From the NCBI RefSeq assembly GCF_000820005.1, contig NZ_CDBL01000080.1, forward strand, positions 59,696 through 123,695: DNA of 64,000 nucleotides. Direction: 5' to 3'. The number at the start of each line of letters is the position of its first letter. Within the stretch, counting starts at the first letter, position 1. This document shows positions 50,212 through 59,746 of this stretch, piece by piece. This DNA comes from Aeromonas piscicola (GTDB lineage: Bacteria; Pseudomonadota; Gammaproteobacteria; Enterobacterales; Aeromonadaceae). The notes beneath the pieces are model-generated. The model saw only the letters and a program-made list of their open reading frames with translations, was not told where the DNA came from and ran no database searches. The position numbers and the translations under genes were made by a program.

Positions 50212-51060
50212 TTAGTCCACTGGCCCTGCCTGACTGTGGCTCAGCTGCAACACCAGCTGACCACGCTGGCTGGTCTGCACCAGCGAGAGGGTGCGCCAGC
50301 TGTCGGGGGTAACGGCTGGCCACTTCACCGGCTCATCAGGCGCAATGCGGTGCCACCAGAGCAAGGAGTATTGCGGGCGGGCCAGCACCGCCTGATCGAG
50401 CCAGAGCGGCGTACAGGAAGCAGGGTTGGCGGGGGGATTGGCCACCGCTTGCGGCGAGCGAGAGAGCCAGTCCAGATCCTGCAGCGCAGGCAAAGGCAGC
50501 GCCACCTGCCAGTGCTTGCCCGCCACCGCCAACCGCAACTGATAGAGCCCGGCTGGCAAAGGCGTCGGCAGATCGGCCCCCACGACCCTGACCCCTTTAT
50601 TCCCTTCCGTCTCCCAATGGGCACCTGCCAGCCGATTGCGGCCAGCAGGATCGATGAGTTCAGCGGCGCTGATGGGCCCCTCCCCGGTCAGCTGCACCCG
50701 ATAGTCCCGCAGCAGCGGCGCATCGCGCTGGATCAGCTCAAGCCGCAGCTCGCTCACCCCATCAGGCAGAGTGAGGGGGAAATCCTTGCCGCAGTGCCGG
50801 GCACTTAGCGCAGCCAGCATTCCCTGCCAGCTACGACGCTCGGCATCGCTGTTGAGTGCGGGCCACGCCTGCTGCAAAGATTGCCAGGCGTGCCGGTTAT
50901 CGCCTTGCAACAGCGCCAGGGTGGCCGGTTGCAGCGGGTCGACGTGCGCTGTTATCGCACTATTCTCCGTTGCCATCACGCTGCTTACGTTCAGAAGGCC
51001 TAGGTTAAGAAGGCCGCCGCTCAGAGCCAACATCAGCACAGCCAGCGTTGCGCGACTCAC
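50212..51060 (-). CDS. Exported DUF2861-like protein linked to VxrAB
   Basis: The 282-residue product has a signal peptide (cleavage near residue 30, VMA-TE) and one conserved CGKDF cysteine plus a late SCTPLWLD cysteine that could pair. GTG at 51060 overlaps the stop of the response-regulator gene (GTGA), so the three genes are translationally coupled. I tentatively match it to DUF2861 proteins that accompany VxrAB in vibrios. Function unknown; long in-frame sequence upstream lies inside the regulator gene and is not part of it. Confidence 0.75.
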   Translation of the reverse strand: MSRATLAVLMLALSGGLLNLGLLNVSSVMATENSAITAHVDPLQPATLALLQGDNRHAWQSLQQAWPALNSDAERRSWQGMLAALSARHCGKDFPLTLPDGVSELRLELIQRDAPLLRDYRVQLTGEGPISAAELIDPAGRNRLAGAHWETEGNKGVRVVGADLPTPLPAGLYQLRLAVAGKHWQVALPLPALQDLDWLSRSPQAVANPPANPASCTPLWLDQAVLARPQYSLLWWHRIAPDEPVKWPAVTPDSWRTLSLVQTSQRGQLVLQLSHSQAGPVD

Positions 51061-51704
51061 TGCGCCACCTCCAGCCGGTAGCCGATACCGCGCACCGTCT
51101 CGATGGCCAGCCCGGGCAACTTCTGGCGCAGTTGCAGAATATGGGTATCGACAGTACGGGTGGAGGGGAACGCCTGATAGCCCCACACCCGGTTGAGGAT
51201 CTCCTCCCGACTCAGCACCCGCCCCGCCATTCGCACCAGCAGGGTGAGCAGGGCAAACTCGGTGGGGGTGAAGCTCACCTCCGCATCCTGCCAGCTTGCC
51301 TGCATCCGGGCGGGATGGAGCTGCAAGCCGCCCACCACCTGAGTGCCGTCCCCCAGCTGGCGCAGCTGGGCACGGATCCGCGCCAGCAGCTCGTCGTGGG
51401 AGAAGGGCTTGGTCAGGTAGTCGCGCGCACCCGCATCGAGCCCGGCAACCCGATCGCTCACCTCCACCCGGGCGGTCAGCACGATCACCGGCAACGCCTT
51501 GCGCGCCAGCCACTGGGGTAGCCAGTCGAGGGCATCCCCCTCCGGCATGGTGCGATCAAGCAGCACCAGATCTGCCACCAGCCACTGCTGCTCCGCCGCA
51601 GTCAGGGTGTCGCACCAGAGGCAACGATACCCCTCGCGGGTCAGATAGCGTTGCAGGTTCTCCGCCAACAGCGCCTCGTCTTCGACAAGCAAGATGGTCT
51701 TCAT
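51057..51704 (-). CDS. OmpR-family response regulator, VxrB-like
   Basis: This 215-residue regulator has a receiver domain (VEDEALLAENL acidic pocket, phospho-Asp in LVLLDRTMPEG near residue 50, LTAR, Lys in YLTKPF) and a winged-helix DNA-binding domain (TPTEFALLTLLVRMAGRVLSREEIL...VDTHILQLRQKL). It overlaps the sensor gene as ATGA. VxrB in Vibrio cholerae controls cell-wall stress, type VI secretion and biofilm; the same role here is an inference from the neighbours. Confidence 0.9.
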   Translation of the reverse strand: MKTILLVEDEALLAENLQRYLTREGYRCLWCDTLTAAEQQWLVADLVLLDRTMPEGDALDWLPQWLARKALPVIVLTARVEVSDRVAGLDAGARDYLTKPFSHDELLARIRAQLRQLGDGTQVVGGLQLHPARMQASWQDAEVSFTPTEFALLTLLVRMAGRVLSREEILNRVWGYQAFPSTRTVDTHILQLRQKLPGLAIETVRGIGYRLEVAQ

Positions 51705-52970
51705 GATTCGATGTCGCTCCAGAGTTGGCAGGGCAGTGTCAGGGTGAAGGTAGTCGGTGGGCCGGATAGGGCGAGGCGCCCGCCAAGACGGCGCAGCAGA
51801 TGGCGCACGATGGCAAGTCCCAGCCCCAGGCCGTCAGCACGGGCACCACGGCGCAGCAGAGTGGCGAGCCGGTAATTCGGCAGCTCGCCACCATCGCTGA
51901 CTGCGAGAATCAACCGCCCCGCCTGCCAGCGGGCGCTGACCCGAACCGGCGCGCGGCCATGCTGGCTGGCATTGCGCAGCAGATTGTCGAGGGCGAGATC
52001 GAGCCAGTAGAAGGGGAGCGCCAGAGTCATCTCCCGCTCAAGGCAGAAGATGGCGCCATGCCGCTCGCAGGCCAGCGTGAGCCACTCGGCCAGGCTGACC
52101 GCCACCCGCTCATCCTCGAGAGTCTCTGCTGCCAGATAGTGGCGACTGGCCTGCGCCAGCTGATGCAGGCGGGCGACACTGCCCAGCAATTGTCCCACGC
52201 TCTGCTGGGCGGAAGGGGGCAGCCGGTCGAAATCGTGGCGCAACTCCTCACTGATGCCGGAAAGCGCCATGATGGGGGTACGCAGCTCGTGGGTCAGCAT
52301 CTGCAACGCAACGCGCCGCTCCCGCAGCAGGCGCCAGCGCTGCCAGCTGGCCCACCCCAGCAGCAGGATGAAACCAAGCAAGCTGGCCAGCGCCAGCCAC
52401 TGCCAATGCAGCGTGGGGCGCTCGTTGAAGCAGAGCACGCCGACCCGCTCCTGACAGGAGCCATCGACGCGGCTCTCCAGCATCACGCCGAGCCGCTCGG
52501 CCAGCGGTTGCCACTGCCCGGCGCCATAGCGACGCCACTGCCCATCGGCAAGCAGCCAGAGCTGGCCGGATTGCAGCAGCCAGCGTTCGCCCCGCAGCAG
52601 GACATCGAGGTTGTCATCATCGAGCTCGCCAAGCAGCCCCAACTGATCGCGCCGCTCCCGCACATGGAGCAGATCGTCGAGCTCCACAGTCGGATAACGA
52701 GCCAGCCAGCGGGCCGCGCTGGAGCCGCCCAGCGGATAGACGGGGTGAGCAACGAACCAGCTGGCCGAGGGCACAGGCCCCTCTTTGCAAAGTGCCCGCA
52801 GCAGCGGCAACCACTCGGCGGTCTAGCCGCTGTACCTTGTCAAGGGGCAGCATATGTTCCGGTGCCTGTTTGGCCAGCTCACCAGCCAGACTGTCCGCCA
52901 GCGGCCCGGCCAGCACGGGATACGCCATGCCGTAGCAGATCAGGGAGCAGAGCAGCAGGATCAGGCGCAT
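51701..52970 (-). pseudogene. VxrA-like (DUF3404) sensor histidine kinase, frameshifted
   Basis: An ATG at 52970 opens a frame with a signal peptide (MRLILLLCSLICYGMAYPVLA) that runs to about PLDKVQRLDRR and then becomes nonsense. From about 52822 the adjacent frame carries the rest: periplasmic sensor domain with GSCQERVGVLCF cysteines, a membrane helix (WLALASLLGFILLLGWASW), the H-box MLTHELRTPI, N-box LDNLLRNASQHG and G-box DGLGLGLAIV. Dropping one base at the CTAGACC near 52824 restores QRL-TAEWLPLL and one full-length kinase of about 420 residues. All kinase motifs are intact. It may be a true mutation, a sequencing error or a frame-shift site. Confidence 0.82.
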
Positions 52971-53044
52971 GGGTTCAACTCGGCATGGCTCCGGATAGGG
53001 GAGGTGCAATAGATGGCAACGGCGCAATCGCGCGCATCGCCCCA

Positions 53045-53082
53045 AGAAAAAATGTCAGCGCCATTTTTCAATGGCACTGACA
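53045..53082 (-). terminator. asmA terminator
   Basis: On the minus strand TGTCAGtGCCATT and AATGGCgCTGACA form a 12-bp stem with one mismatch, followed by TTTTTT. It lies 58 bp after the asmA stop and before the sensor gene. Confidence 0.9.
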
Positions 53083-53139
53083 TCCGGTCAACCGCTAACG
53101 GCATTGGCGCCGCTCTCGCCGGCGCATTTGAACCGTCAC

Positions 53140-55293
53140 CTATTTGAACAGCCCCTTGAGCAGCTGATCCGCCACTCCCTTGACGCCTTCGCTGTCGGCC
53201 TTGTCCCCCAGCAGTTTTTTCAGGCCGCGCTCGGCCTCCTTGCGGGCCTTCTCCTCCAGCAGCTTGTTGTTGCCGAGCAAGGCCTTCACGTCAAGCCGGT
53301 AGCTGGGAGCCTGCCAGTGACCGCCGATGCGCACCGGTATGGTGATCTCTTTGAGCTCATCCACATCCTTGCCGCCCTGGCCCTTGCTGCTCTCGACGAT
53401 GGAGGTGAGGAACAGGAAATCCAGGGTTTCCGGCACCAGGGCTGTCTGGCCCTCGCCTTTCACCCGCAGGGCCGGAGCAAACAGCTGGATATCGTCGGTA
53501 CGGGCCACGCCGTTGGCAATCAGGAAGCTGACGGTGAGGGCGCTGAAGTCGGTCTTGCGGGCCTCCTTGACCTGCTCGACCCCCTTGCCGGTGAGGGTGG
53601 CCCGCGCCTCGCGGATCATCTCCGCCAGGTTGATGCCGTGCAGGGCACCATCGCTCAGCTTGAGGCTCACCTTGCCCTGCATCAGGCTGCGCAGCGCCTG
53701 CTCAGACAGTCCCGAGCCCTGTACCTGCGCTTCGAGATCCCCCTTGCCCTCCAGCAGATCGCTCTGGGCCAGAGTTTGCAGCAACGGGCGCACATTCACC
53801 CCCAGCACCTGCTTGTGTACCTGGTAGCGGGCAGGTTGCTGACGGGCATCAAGCACGCCGCTCGCCGTCACCTGACCACCGGCCACCCCTGCGCTGAACT
53901 GTTTGAGAGTGAGCTGGCCACCGGCCAGGGTGAGCTGCAGATCCACGTCACTCAAGTCCAGTCCCTTCAGCCGCAGGCTGCCCAGTTGCAGCCGACCGGC
54001 CAGATCAAACGCCTTGAGGGCGCTCAGATCGGGCTCCACCGCCGAGAGTGCCCGGGCCACAGTGGCGGGGGCGGCGCTCTTGTCCATCGCCTTCACGGGA
54101 GCCGAAGGAGCCGACGCTGCCGCCTGGGTCGCTGCCGGTTTGCCGAGCCAGGCGTCGAGATCCAGTTTCTCCCCTTTGAGGTCGAACGCGACCCTGGGCA
54201 CGGCGCCAAGCCGCACAACCCCCTCTCCGCTCAGCAGCGTCTTGTCGGCATCCAGCACCAGCTTGCTCAGGGTGATGGTCTGCTTGTCGAGCTCGGCGCG
54301 GGCAAAGCCGGCCAGCTTGAGATCCAGTTGCGGGCGCGGCAGGGCCGAGCCTTGCAGCTTGGCGGCCAATACCGCATCCGACACCTCCAGCAGTTGCTGC
54401 CCCTGATCGAGCCGCGCCTTGAGGGTGCCCTCCAAGGTGCCGGCCAGGGTCGGTTTATCCGCAGCCCCCTGTGCGCCGCTCAGGTTCAAAGTGAGGCTGC
54501 TCCACTGCCCCAGTGCCAGCCGGTCAGCCTTGAGGGAGAAAGCATCGAGTCGCTGCGTCGGCGCACTCAGGCTGCCGCTCAGGCTGAGCTCCTTGAGTTC
54601 GCTGGCTGTCTCCTCCCGGGCCAGCTTGAGCTGAGTCTGTCCCTTGATATCGAAGGCAAGATCCCCGCGCGAGCCCCTGGCTGCCAGGGTCACAGGCACC
54701 CACTGATCCACCACCAGCTGACCCAGGTTGAGGTCGAGCTGTTCGAGGCGGGAAATGGTGCCGTCGCGATCGTCCTGCAGCAGGGCGCTGGCCTGCTCCA
54801 GCACCACACCCTGCAAGCTGATCTGCCAAGTCTGGCCATTGCTCGCAGGGGGCTGGCTCTGGCCATTTGGCGCGGGCTCGCTGCCCTTTGCTGCCTCCGG
54901 CGTCTTGATGAGATCGCTCAGGTTGGAGCTGCCATCGGCTTTGGTCTGGATGAAGAGGTGCGCCCCGTTCAGCGTCACCTCGCCAATCTCCAGCCGGTGG
55001 GAGAGCAGCGGCAGCAGGGCTACCGAGGCCTGTCCCTGCTCGAAGCGCACCAGATCCGGCTCGGCAAAACCGGCCGGGTTGCGAAGCGCCACCTGCTCGA
55101 GGGAGAGACCCAGGCTTGGCCAGAAACGCCAGCCGATATCCCCTTGTATCACCAGCTCGCGGCCCGTGCTCTTGCGCACCTGATCCACCAGCTGGGGCTT
55201 GAACTGATTGGGGTCGATCAGGCTCACCAGAGCGACTATGGATACCAGGGCTGCCAGCGCAAGCCCCAGCAGTATGTAGATGATCTTCTTCAC
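53140..55293 (-). CDS. asmA: AsmA-family envelope protein
   Basis: This 717-residue protein has an N-terminal membrane anchor (MKKIIYILLGLALAALVSI) and a long periplasmic part of repeated beta strands typical of AsmA/TamB-like proteins (VIQGDIGWRFWPSLGLSLEQV at the start; a conserved C-terminal SLKLSDGALHGINLAEMIREAR). AsmA-like proteins are linked to outer-membrane lipid transport and assembly. An AAGGAG site precedes the ATG. Transcribed alone. Confidence 0.9.
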   Translation of the reverse strand: MKKIIYILLGLALAALVSIVALVSLIDPNQFKPQLVDQVRKSTGRELVIQGDIGWRFWPSLGLSLEQVALRNPAGFAEPDLVRFEQGQASVALLPLLSHRLEIGEVTLNGAHLFIQTKADGSSNLSDLIKTPEAAKGSEPAPNGQSQPPASNGQTWQISLQGVVLEQASALLQDDRDGTISRLEQLDLNLGQLVVDQWVPVTLAARGSRGDLAFDIKGQTQLKLAREETASELKELSLSGSLSAPTQRLDAFSLKADRLALGQWSSLTLNLSGAQGAADKPTLAGTLEGTLKARLDQGQQLLEVSDAVLAAKLQGSALPRPQLDLKLAGFARAELDKQTITLSKLVLDADKTLLSGEGVVRLGAVPRVAFDLKGEKLDLDAWLGKPAATQAAASAPSAPVKAMDKSAAPATVARALSAVEPDLSALKAFDLAGRLQLGSLRLKGLDLSDVDLQLTLAGGQLTLKQFSAGVAGGQVTASGVLDARQQPARYQVHKQVLGVNVRPLLQTLAQSDLLEGKGDLEAQVQGSGLSEQALRSLMQGKVSLKLSDGALHGINLAEMIREARATLTGKGVEQVKEARKTDFSALTVSFLIANGVARTDDIQLFAPALRVKGEGQTALVPETLDFLFLTSIVESSKGQGGKDVDELKEITIPVRIGGHWQAPSYRLDVKALLGNNKLLEEKARKEAERGLKKLLGDKADSEGVKGVADQLLKGLFK

Positions 55294-55416
55294 GATGGAC
55301 TCCTTGAATGCTGATCCTGTGACTGACTATACCACCGGGGGCGTGGCGGATGGCCCCCGTCGCCCGAAACCGGATCACGGCGAGACAGGGATGGTCGCAG
55401 CCGGGGGCAGACAACG

Positions 55417-55436
55417 AAAAGGGCCCCGCAGGGCCC
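55417..55436 (-). terminator. Prolyl oligopeptidase gene terminator
   Basis: On the minus strand GGGCCC-TGCG-GGGCCC (UNCG-type loop) is followed by TTTTCGTT. It lies after the duplicated tail of the peptidase gene. Confidence 0.87.
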
Positions 55437-55441
55437 TGATC

Positions 55442-55525
55442 TCACAGGGTAACCGGCAGTTGCCGGTAACCCATCTCGCATAGGTCAAGGTTGGCGCGGC
55501 AGTTGTAGGTAGCCCATCTCATGGA
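55442..55525 (-). repeat. Tail duplication: prolyl oligopeptidase 3' end repeated after its stop
   Basis: The gene ends (minus strand) [15 protein letters not shown] at 55485; 43 bp downstream the sequence again reads EMGYRQLPVTL-stop, ending at 55442. Shared blocks are GAGATGGG, TACC, CAACTGCCG. About a quarter of the bases differ, more than at the other loci, so this copy looks older or freer to drift. The terminator follows the copy directly. Confidence 0.85.
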
Positions 55526-57632
55526 GGGTAAAGGCATAGATGTCCGCACTCTGCTCGATCAGCTTGGCCACCGGTGTGCCAGCCCCGTGCCCGGCATTGG
55601 TCTCGATGCGAATGAGCTGGGGGTTGGGCCCTGTGTTGTCGGCCTGCAGGGTGGCGGCAAACTTGAAGGAGTGAGCTGGCACCACACGGTCGTCGTGATC
55701 CGCCGTAGTCACCAGAGTCGAGGGGTAGCTGACCCCGGCCCGGACTTTGTGCAGCGGCGAATAGCCCTTCAGATAGTCGAACATGGCTTCGCTGTCGGCA
55801 CTGGTGCCATAGTCGTAGGCCCAGCCCGCCCCGGCGGTGAAGGTGTGATAGCGCAGCATGTCGAGCACACCCACCGCCGGCAGGGCGACCTGCATCAGAT
55901 CCGGGCGCTGGGTCATGACGGCCCCCACCAGCAGGCCGCCGTTGGAACCTCCTCTGATGGCCAGCCGGTCGGTGCGGGTGTAACCCTCGGCCTTGAGGTA
56001 TTCGGCCGCGGCGATGAAGTCGTCGAACACGTTCTGCTTGTTCATCCGGGTACCCGCCAGGTGCCAGGCCTGGCCATACTCGCCACCGCCACGCAGGTTG
56101 GCCACCGCATAGACGCCCCCCAGATCCAGCCAGTTGGCGACCGAGACGCTGAAGCTCGGGGTCAGGCTCACGTCAAAACCGCCATAGCCGTAGAGGATGG
56201 TCGGGTTGCTGCCATCAAGCTTCAGCCCCTTGCGGTAGCTGATGATGAGCGGTACCCGGGTGCCGTCCTTGCTCTGGTAGAAACGCTGTTCTGAGACGTA
56301 ATCCTCCGGTTTGAACGGTGCCGCCGAGGCGCGATAGAGGCTGATGACCCCGCTCTTTGGCTCGAACTTGTAGAGAGTGGGCGGCTGGGCGTAGTTCTCG
56401 AAGCCGAAGTAGAGCGCGGGATCATCCTGCTTGCCGTTGAAGCCGCTCACGCTACCGAGCCCCGGCAGCGCCACCTCGCGCACCCGCTTGCCGTCATGGT
56501 CGAACTGCTCGACCCGGGCGGTGGCATCCACCATGTATTCGGCGAACAGGTAGCCGCTGCCGCTGTGTACCGTCAGCACCTGCTGACGCTCCGGGATAAG
56601 GTCGCGCCAGTGAGCCGGGCCCGGGTTGCCGGCCTCCACCGTCACCAGCCGGCGGTTGGGGGCATCCCGGTTGGTCAGCAGGTAAAGCGTGCTGCCCTTG
56701 TTGTCCACCAGGCTCACATCTGCAGCCAGATCCCCCTGTACCGTCAGCAGCGGGGCACCCTCACGGGTCAGGTCCTTCACATAGAGGCGGTTGCCCGAGG
56801 TGGAGTCCGCCGCCGAGATGAGCAGGTAGCGATCATCTTCAGTCACGGTCGCCCCCACGTAGCGGTGCTGCTGGGCCGGGATGGCGCCAAACACCAGTCG
56901 GTCGTCTTGCTGCGCCGTGCCGATCCGGTGGAAGTAGAGCTTGTGCTGATCGGTTTTGGCCGACAGCTCGCTGCCGTCCGGCTTGTCGTAGCTCGAGTAG
57001 AAGAAGCCCTCGTTGCCAAGCCAGCTGATGCCGCTGAACTTCACGTCCCTGAGGGGCGTCTCCAGCGGCTGCCTGCTCTCCACGTCCATCAGGTGGATCT
57101 CGCGCCAGTCGCTGCCGGCCAGCGACAATGAGTAGGCCAGCGTCTTGCCGTCACGGGAGAAGCTCAGCTGATCCAGCGCCGTGGTGCCATCTGGGCTGAG
57201 CAGGTTGGGATCGAGGAACACCTCGGCCGGCTTGCCCGCCAGCTGGCGCCAAAGGACGTTCTGGTTCTGCAGGCCGTCGTTCTTGAAGAAGTAGTGGTAA
57301 CGCCCCTCACGAAACGGCGCCCCCTCCTTGGCGTAGTTCCAGGAGGCGGCCAGCTTGCCCTTGATGGCATCGCGAAACGGGATCTGTGCCAGGTAATCCT
57401 GAGTTACCCGGTTCTGGGCCCTGACCCAGGCCTCGGTCTCGGGGCTGCGATCATCCTCCAGCCAGCGGTAGGGATCGGCCACGGCCTGACCGAAGTAGTG
57501 GTCCACCTGCTCGCTCTGGCGGGTGACGGGGTAGTGAAGGCGCGCTTTCCCTGACATGGCATCCTCTTTGGTTGACTGGCCGCTGCAGGCACTCAGCAGT
57601 GACAGGGCCAGCAGGCTGACAATGGCTCGCAT
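55485..57632 (-). CDS. Prolyl oligopeptidase, lipoprotein form (S9A)
   Basis: This 715-residue S9 serine peptidase cuts after proline in short peptides. Catalytic Ser563 is in GGSNGG; Asp is in [11 protein letters not shown] and His in NAGHGAGTP. The beta-propeller (residues about 80-430) precedes the hydrolase domain. The ATG at 57632 gives a lipobox (LLSAC, Cys near residue 16), predicting a periplasmic or outer-membrane lipoprotein. An AGGGAGCC site supports the start. Its 3' tail is duplicated downstream. Confidence 0.94.
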   Translation of the reverse strand: MRAIVSLLALSLLSACSGQSTKEDAMSGKARLHYPVTRQSEQVDHYFGQAVADPYRWLEDDRSPETEAWVRAQNRVTQDYLAQIPFRDAIKGKLAASWNYAKEGAPFREGRYHYFFKNDGLQNQNVLWRQLAGKPAEVFLDPNLLSPDGTTALDQLSFSRDGKTLAYSLSLAGSDWREIHLMDVESRQPLETPLRDVKFSGISWLGNEGFFYSSYDKPDGSELSAKTDQHKLYFHRIGTAQQDDRLVFGAIPAQQHRYVGATVTEDDRYLLISAADSTSGNRLYVKDLTREGAPLLTVQGDLAADVSLVDNKGSTLYLLTNRDAPNRRLVTVEAGNPGPAHWRDLIPERQQVLTVHSGSGYLFAEYMVDATARVEQFDHDGKRVREVALPGLGSVSGFNGKQDDPALYFGFENYAQPPTLYKFEPKSGVISLYRASAAPFKPEDYVSEQRFYQSKDGTRVPLIISYRKGLKLDGSNPTILYGYGGFDVSLTPSFSVSVANWLDLGGVYAVANLRGGGEYGQAWHLAGTRMNKQNVFDDFIAAAEYLKAEGYTRTDRLAIRGGSNGGLLVGAVMTQRPDLMQVALPAVGVLDMLRYHTFTAGAGWAYDYGTSADSEAMFDYLKGYSPLHKVRAGVSYPSTLVTTADHDDRVVPAHSFKFAATLQADNTGPNPQLIRIETNAGHGAGTPVAKLIEQSADIYAFTLHEMGYLQLPRQP

Positions 57633-57872
57633 CGATGCGGCTCCCTGCGGTTTCGGTGAAACAGGCAGGGTAACAAAGAGTGCCGGATGGCCCAACCCCC
57701 CACAGGCTTGGCTGGCGGATGCCACTCCCCCTCTGAGCCGACACAGGCATGGGCGAACGGAGTCATATGAATTTTTTCGCTTAAGTTTGCCACTTTATTT
57801 TGTTTGTTATCCGGCACTTGGGTCACAGGATGGAATAAGCAACTGACTCAGACGACTCATTCAGGATAAAGC

Positions 57873-59084
57873 ATGCCGTACAGCTACCTATCACATCTGC
57901 GTTGCAGCAAGACGGGCGAGATCCATGATGCCGACCAGCCCCAACAACTGAGCCGGGCAGGGGCGCCTTTGCTGGCAAGCTACGATCTCGAAGCCCTGAA
58001 GCAGGCCTGGCGCCCGACCGACCTGTTGGCCCGCCCCGCCACCCTGTGGCGTTATCACGAGCTGCTGCCGGTACGCGATCCCGCTCAAGTCGTCACCCTG
58101 GGGGAAGGGCTCACCCCGCTGCTGCCCCTGCCCACTCTGGGCAAGCAGATCGGCATTCCGGAGCTCTGGATGAAGGATGAGAGCATCATCCCCACAGGAT
58201 CCTTCAAGGCCCGCGGCGCCGCGGTCGGCATCTCCCGTGCTCGCGAGCTCGGCGTCAGCCACTTTGCCATGCCTACCAATGGCAATGCCGGTGCGGCCTG
58301 GGCACTCTACGGTGCCCGCGCCGGCCTGCGCAGCACCATAGTCATGCCACAGGCGGCCCCCGCCATCACCCGGCTGGAGACCTCCCTCGCCGGTTCCCGC
58401 CTCTATCTGGTGGATGGCCTGATCAGTGATGCCGGTCGTCAAGTCGCTCAGGCGGTGGTGGAGCAATCCCTGTTCGACGCCTCTACCCTGAAGGAGCCCT
58501 ATCGGATCGAGGGCAAGAAGACCATGGGGCTGGAAATCGCCGAGCAGTTCGGCTGGGCGCTGCCGGACGTGATCCTCTACCCCACGGGTGGCGGCGTCGG
58601 CCTCATCGGCATCTACAAGGCGCTGCTGGAATTGCAGGAACTGGGCTGGATCAAGGGCGACCTGCCCCGGCTGGTAGCGGTGCAGGCGAGCGGCTGCGCC
58701 CCCATAGTCCAGGCCTGGCAGCAGGAGGAGCGCGAGTCGCGCTTCTGGCCCGACTCCCAGACCCTGGCCTTTGGCATCAATGTGCCCAAGGCGCTCGGGG
58801 ATTTTCTGGTGCTCGACGCCCTCTATCGAACCGAGGGTTGCGCCATCGCCGTGGATGAGCGGGCGATTACCGCCGAAATCCGCCAGCTTGCCTCCCTGGA
58901 GGGCAGCTTCGTCTGCCCGGAAGGAGCGGCCGCCTTCGCCGCCGCCCGTCAACTGCGTGAAGCGGGCTGGATCCGGGAGGGTGAGCGGGTGGTGGTGCTC
59001 AACACGGGTGCTGGCATCAAGTACCCGGACGCCATCACAGTGCTGCCCCAGCGGCTGCGCCGTGACGGGAGGATACCGGCATGA
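57873..59084 (+). CDS. Threonine synthase-like PLP lyase
   Basis: This 403-residue fold-type II PLP enzyme has the threonine-synthase layout: N-terminal LSHLRCSKTGEIHDAD, LGEGLTPLLPLPTLGK, the PLP lysine at residue 112 in TGSFKARGAAVG, and PTGGGVGLIG for the phosphate. The ATGA overlap with an amino-acid ABC permease suggests it acts on an imported amino acid or phosphoester, not only in biosynthesis; a normal thrABC context is absent. Biosynthetic threonine synthase cannot be excluded. Confidence 0.85.
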   Translation: MPYSYLSHLRCSKTGEIHDADQPQQLSRAGAPLLASYDLEALKQAWRPTDLLARPATLWRYHELLPVRDPAQVVTLGEGLTPLLPLPTLGKQIGIPELWMKDESIIPTGSFKARGAAVGISRARELGVSHFAMPTNGNAGAAWALYGARAGLRSTIVMPQAAPAITRLETSLAGSRLYLVDGLISDAGRQVAQAVVEQSLFDASTLKEPYRIEGKKTMGLEIAEQFGWALPDVILYPTGGGVGLIGIYKALLELQELGWIKGDLPRLVAVQASGCAPIVQAWQQEERESRFWPDSQTLAFGINVPKALGDFLVLDALYRTEGCAIAVDERAITAEIRQLASLEGSFVCPEGAAAFAAARQLREAGWIREGERVVVLNTGAGIKYPDAITVLPQRLRRDGRIPA

Positions 59085-59746
59085 CCTTCGACTGGGCCTT
59101 CATCCTCACCACACTGCCCGCATTCGGCAGATCGGTCTGGGTCACCCTGCAGCTCGGCGCCCTGGTGATCCTCACCTCGCTCACGGTGGCGTTGCTCAAT
59201 GTGACTCTGCTGAGCCTGAACAGGCCCTGGCTGAACAGGGTGATCCGCGCCTATGTGGAGCTGGCCCGCAACACGCCGCTGCTGATCCAGCTGTTCTTTC
59301 TCTACTTCGGGCTGCCGGCACTGGGACTGTCGCTGTCAGGTTTTGCCACTGCGGTGATCGCCATGACCTTCCTCGGCGGTGGCTATCTGACCGAGGCGCT
59401 GCGGGCAGGCATTCAGGCGGTGCCCACCAGCCAGCTGGAGGCGGGCCGGGCCATCGGTCTCTCCCGCTGGCAACTGCTGCGCCACGTGCAACTGCACCAG
59501 GCCTGGCTCGCCAGTCTGCCGGCGCTGTTTGCCAACTTCATCTTTCTGCTGAAAGAGACCACGGTAGCCTCGGCAGTGGCGGTGCCCGAGTTGCTCTACA
59601 CCACCAAGAATTACATCGCCCTCTACTACAAGACCTACGAGATGCTGGCGGTACTGACCCTGATGTGCGTGCTGATCTTCCTGCCGCTGTCGCTCGCCCT
59701 GCGGATAGTTGAAAGGAGGCTACAACATGGTCAGTTCGGTCACTGA
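59081..59746 (+). CDS. Polar amino-acid ABC transporter permease 1
   Basis: This 221-residue His/Glu/Gln/Arg-type permease has several membrane helices and the EAA loop (EAGRAIGLSRWQLLRHVQL, about residue 125), plus ELARNTPLLIQLFFLYFGLP. It overlaps the synthase gene as ATGA. Its C-terminal codons ERRLQHGQFGH-stop are repeated 112 bp on, at the start of the next gene. Confidence 0.92.
   Translation: MTFDWAFILTTLPAFGRSVWVTLQLGALVILTSLTVALLNVTLLSLNRPWLNRVIRAYVELARNTPLLIQLFFLYFGLPALGLSLSGFATAVIAMTFLGGGYLTEALRAGIQAVPTSQLEAGRAIGLSRWQLLRHVQLHQAWLASLPALFANFIFLLKETTVASAVAVPELLYTTKNYIALYYKTYEMLAVLTLMCVLIFLPLSLALRIVERRLQHGQFGH

Noticed and set aside
53071..55314. Long open frame antisense to asmA
   Set aside because: A shadow of asmA in a GC-rich genome; composition is skewed to Gln, Leu and His, with no signal or domain.
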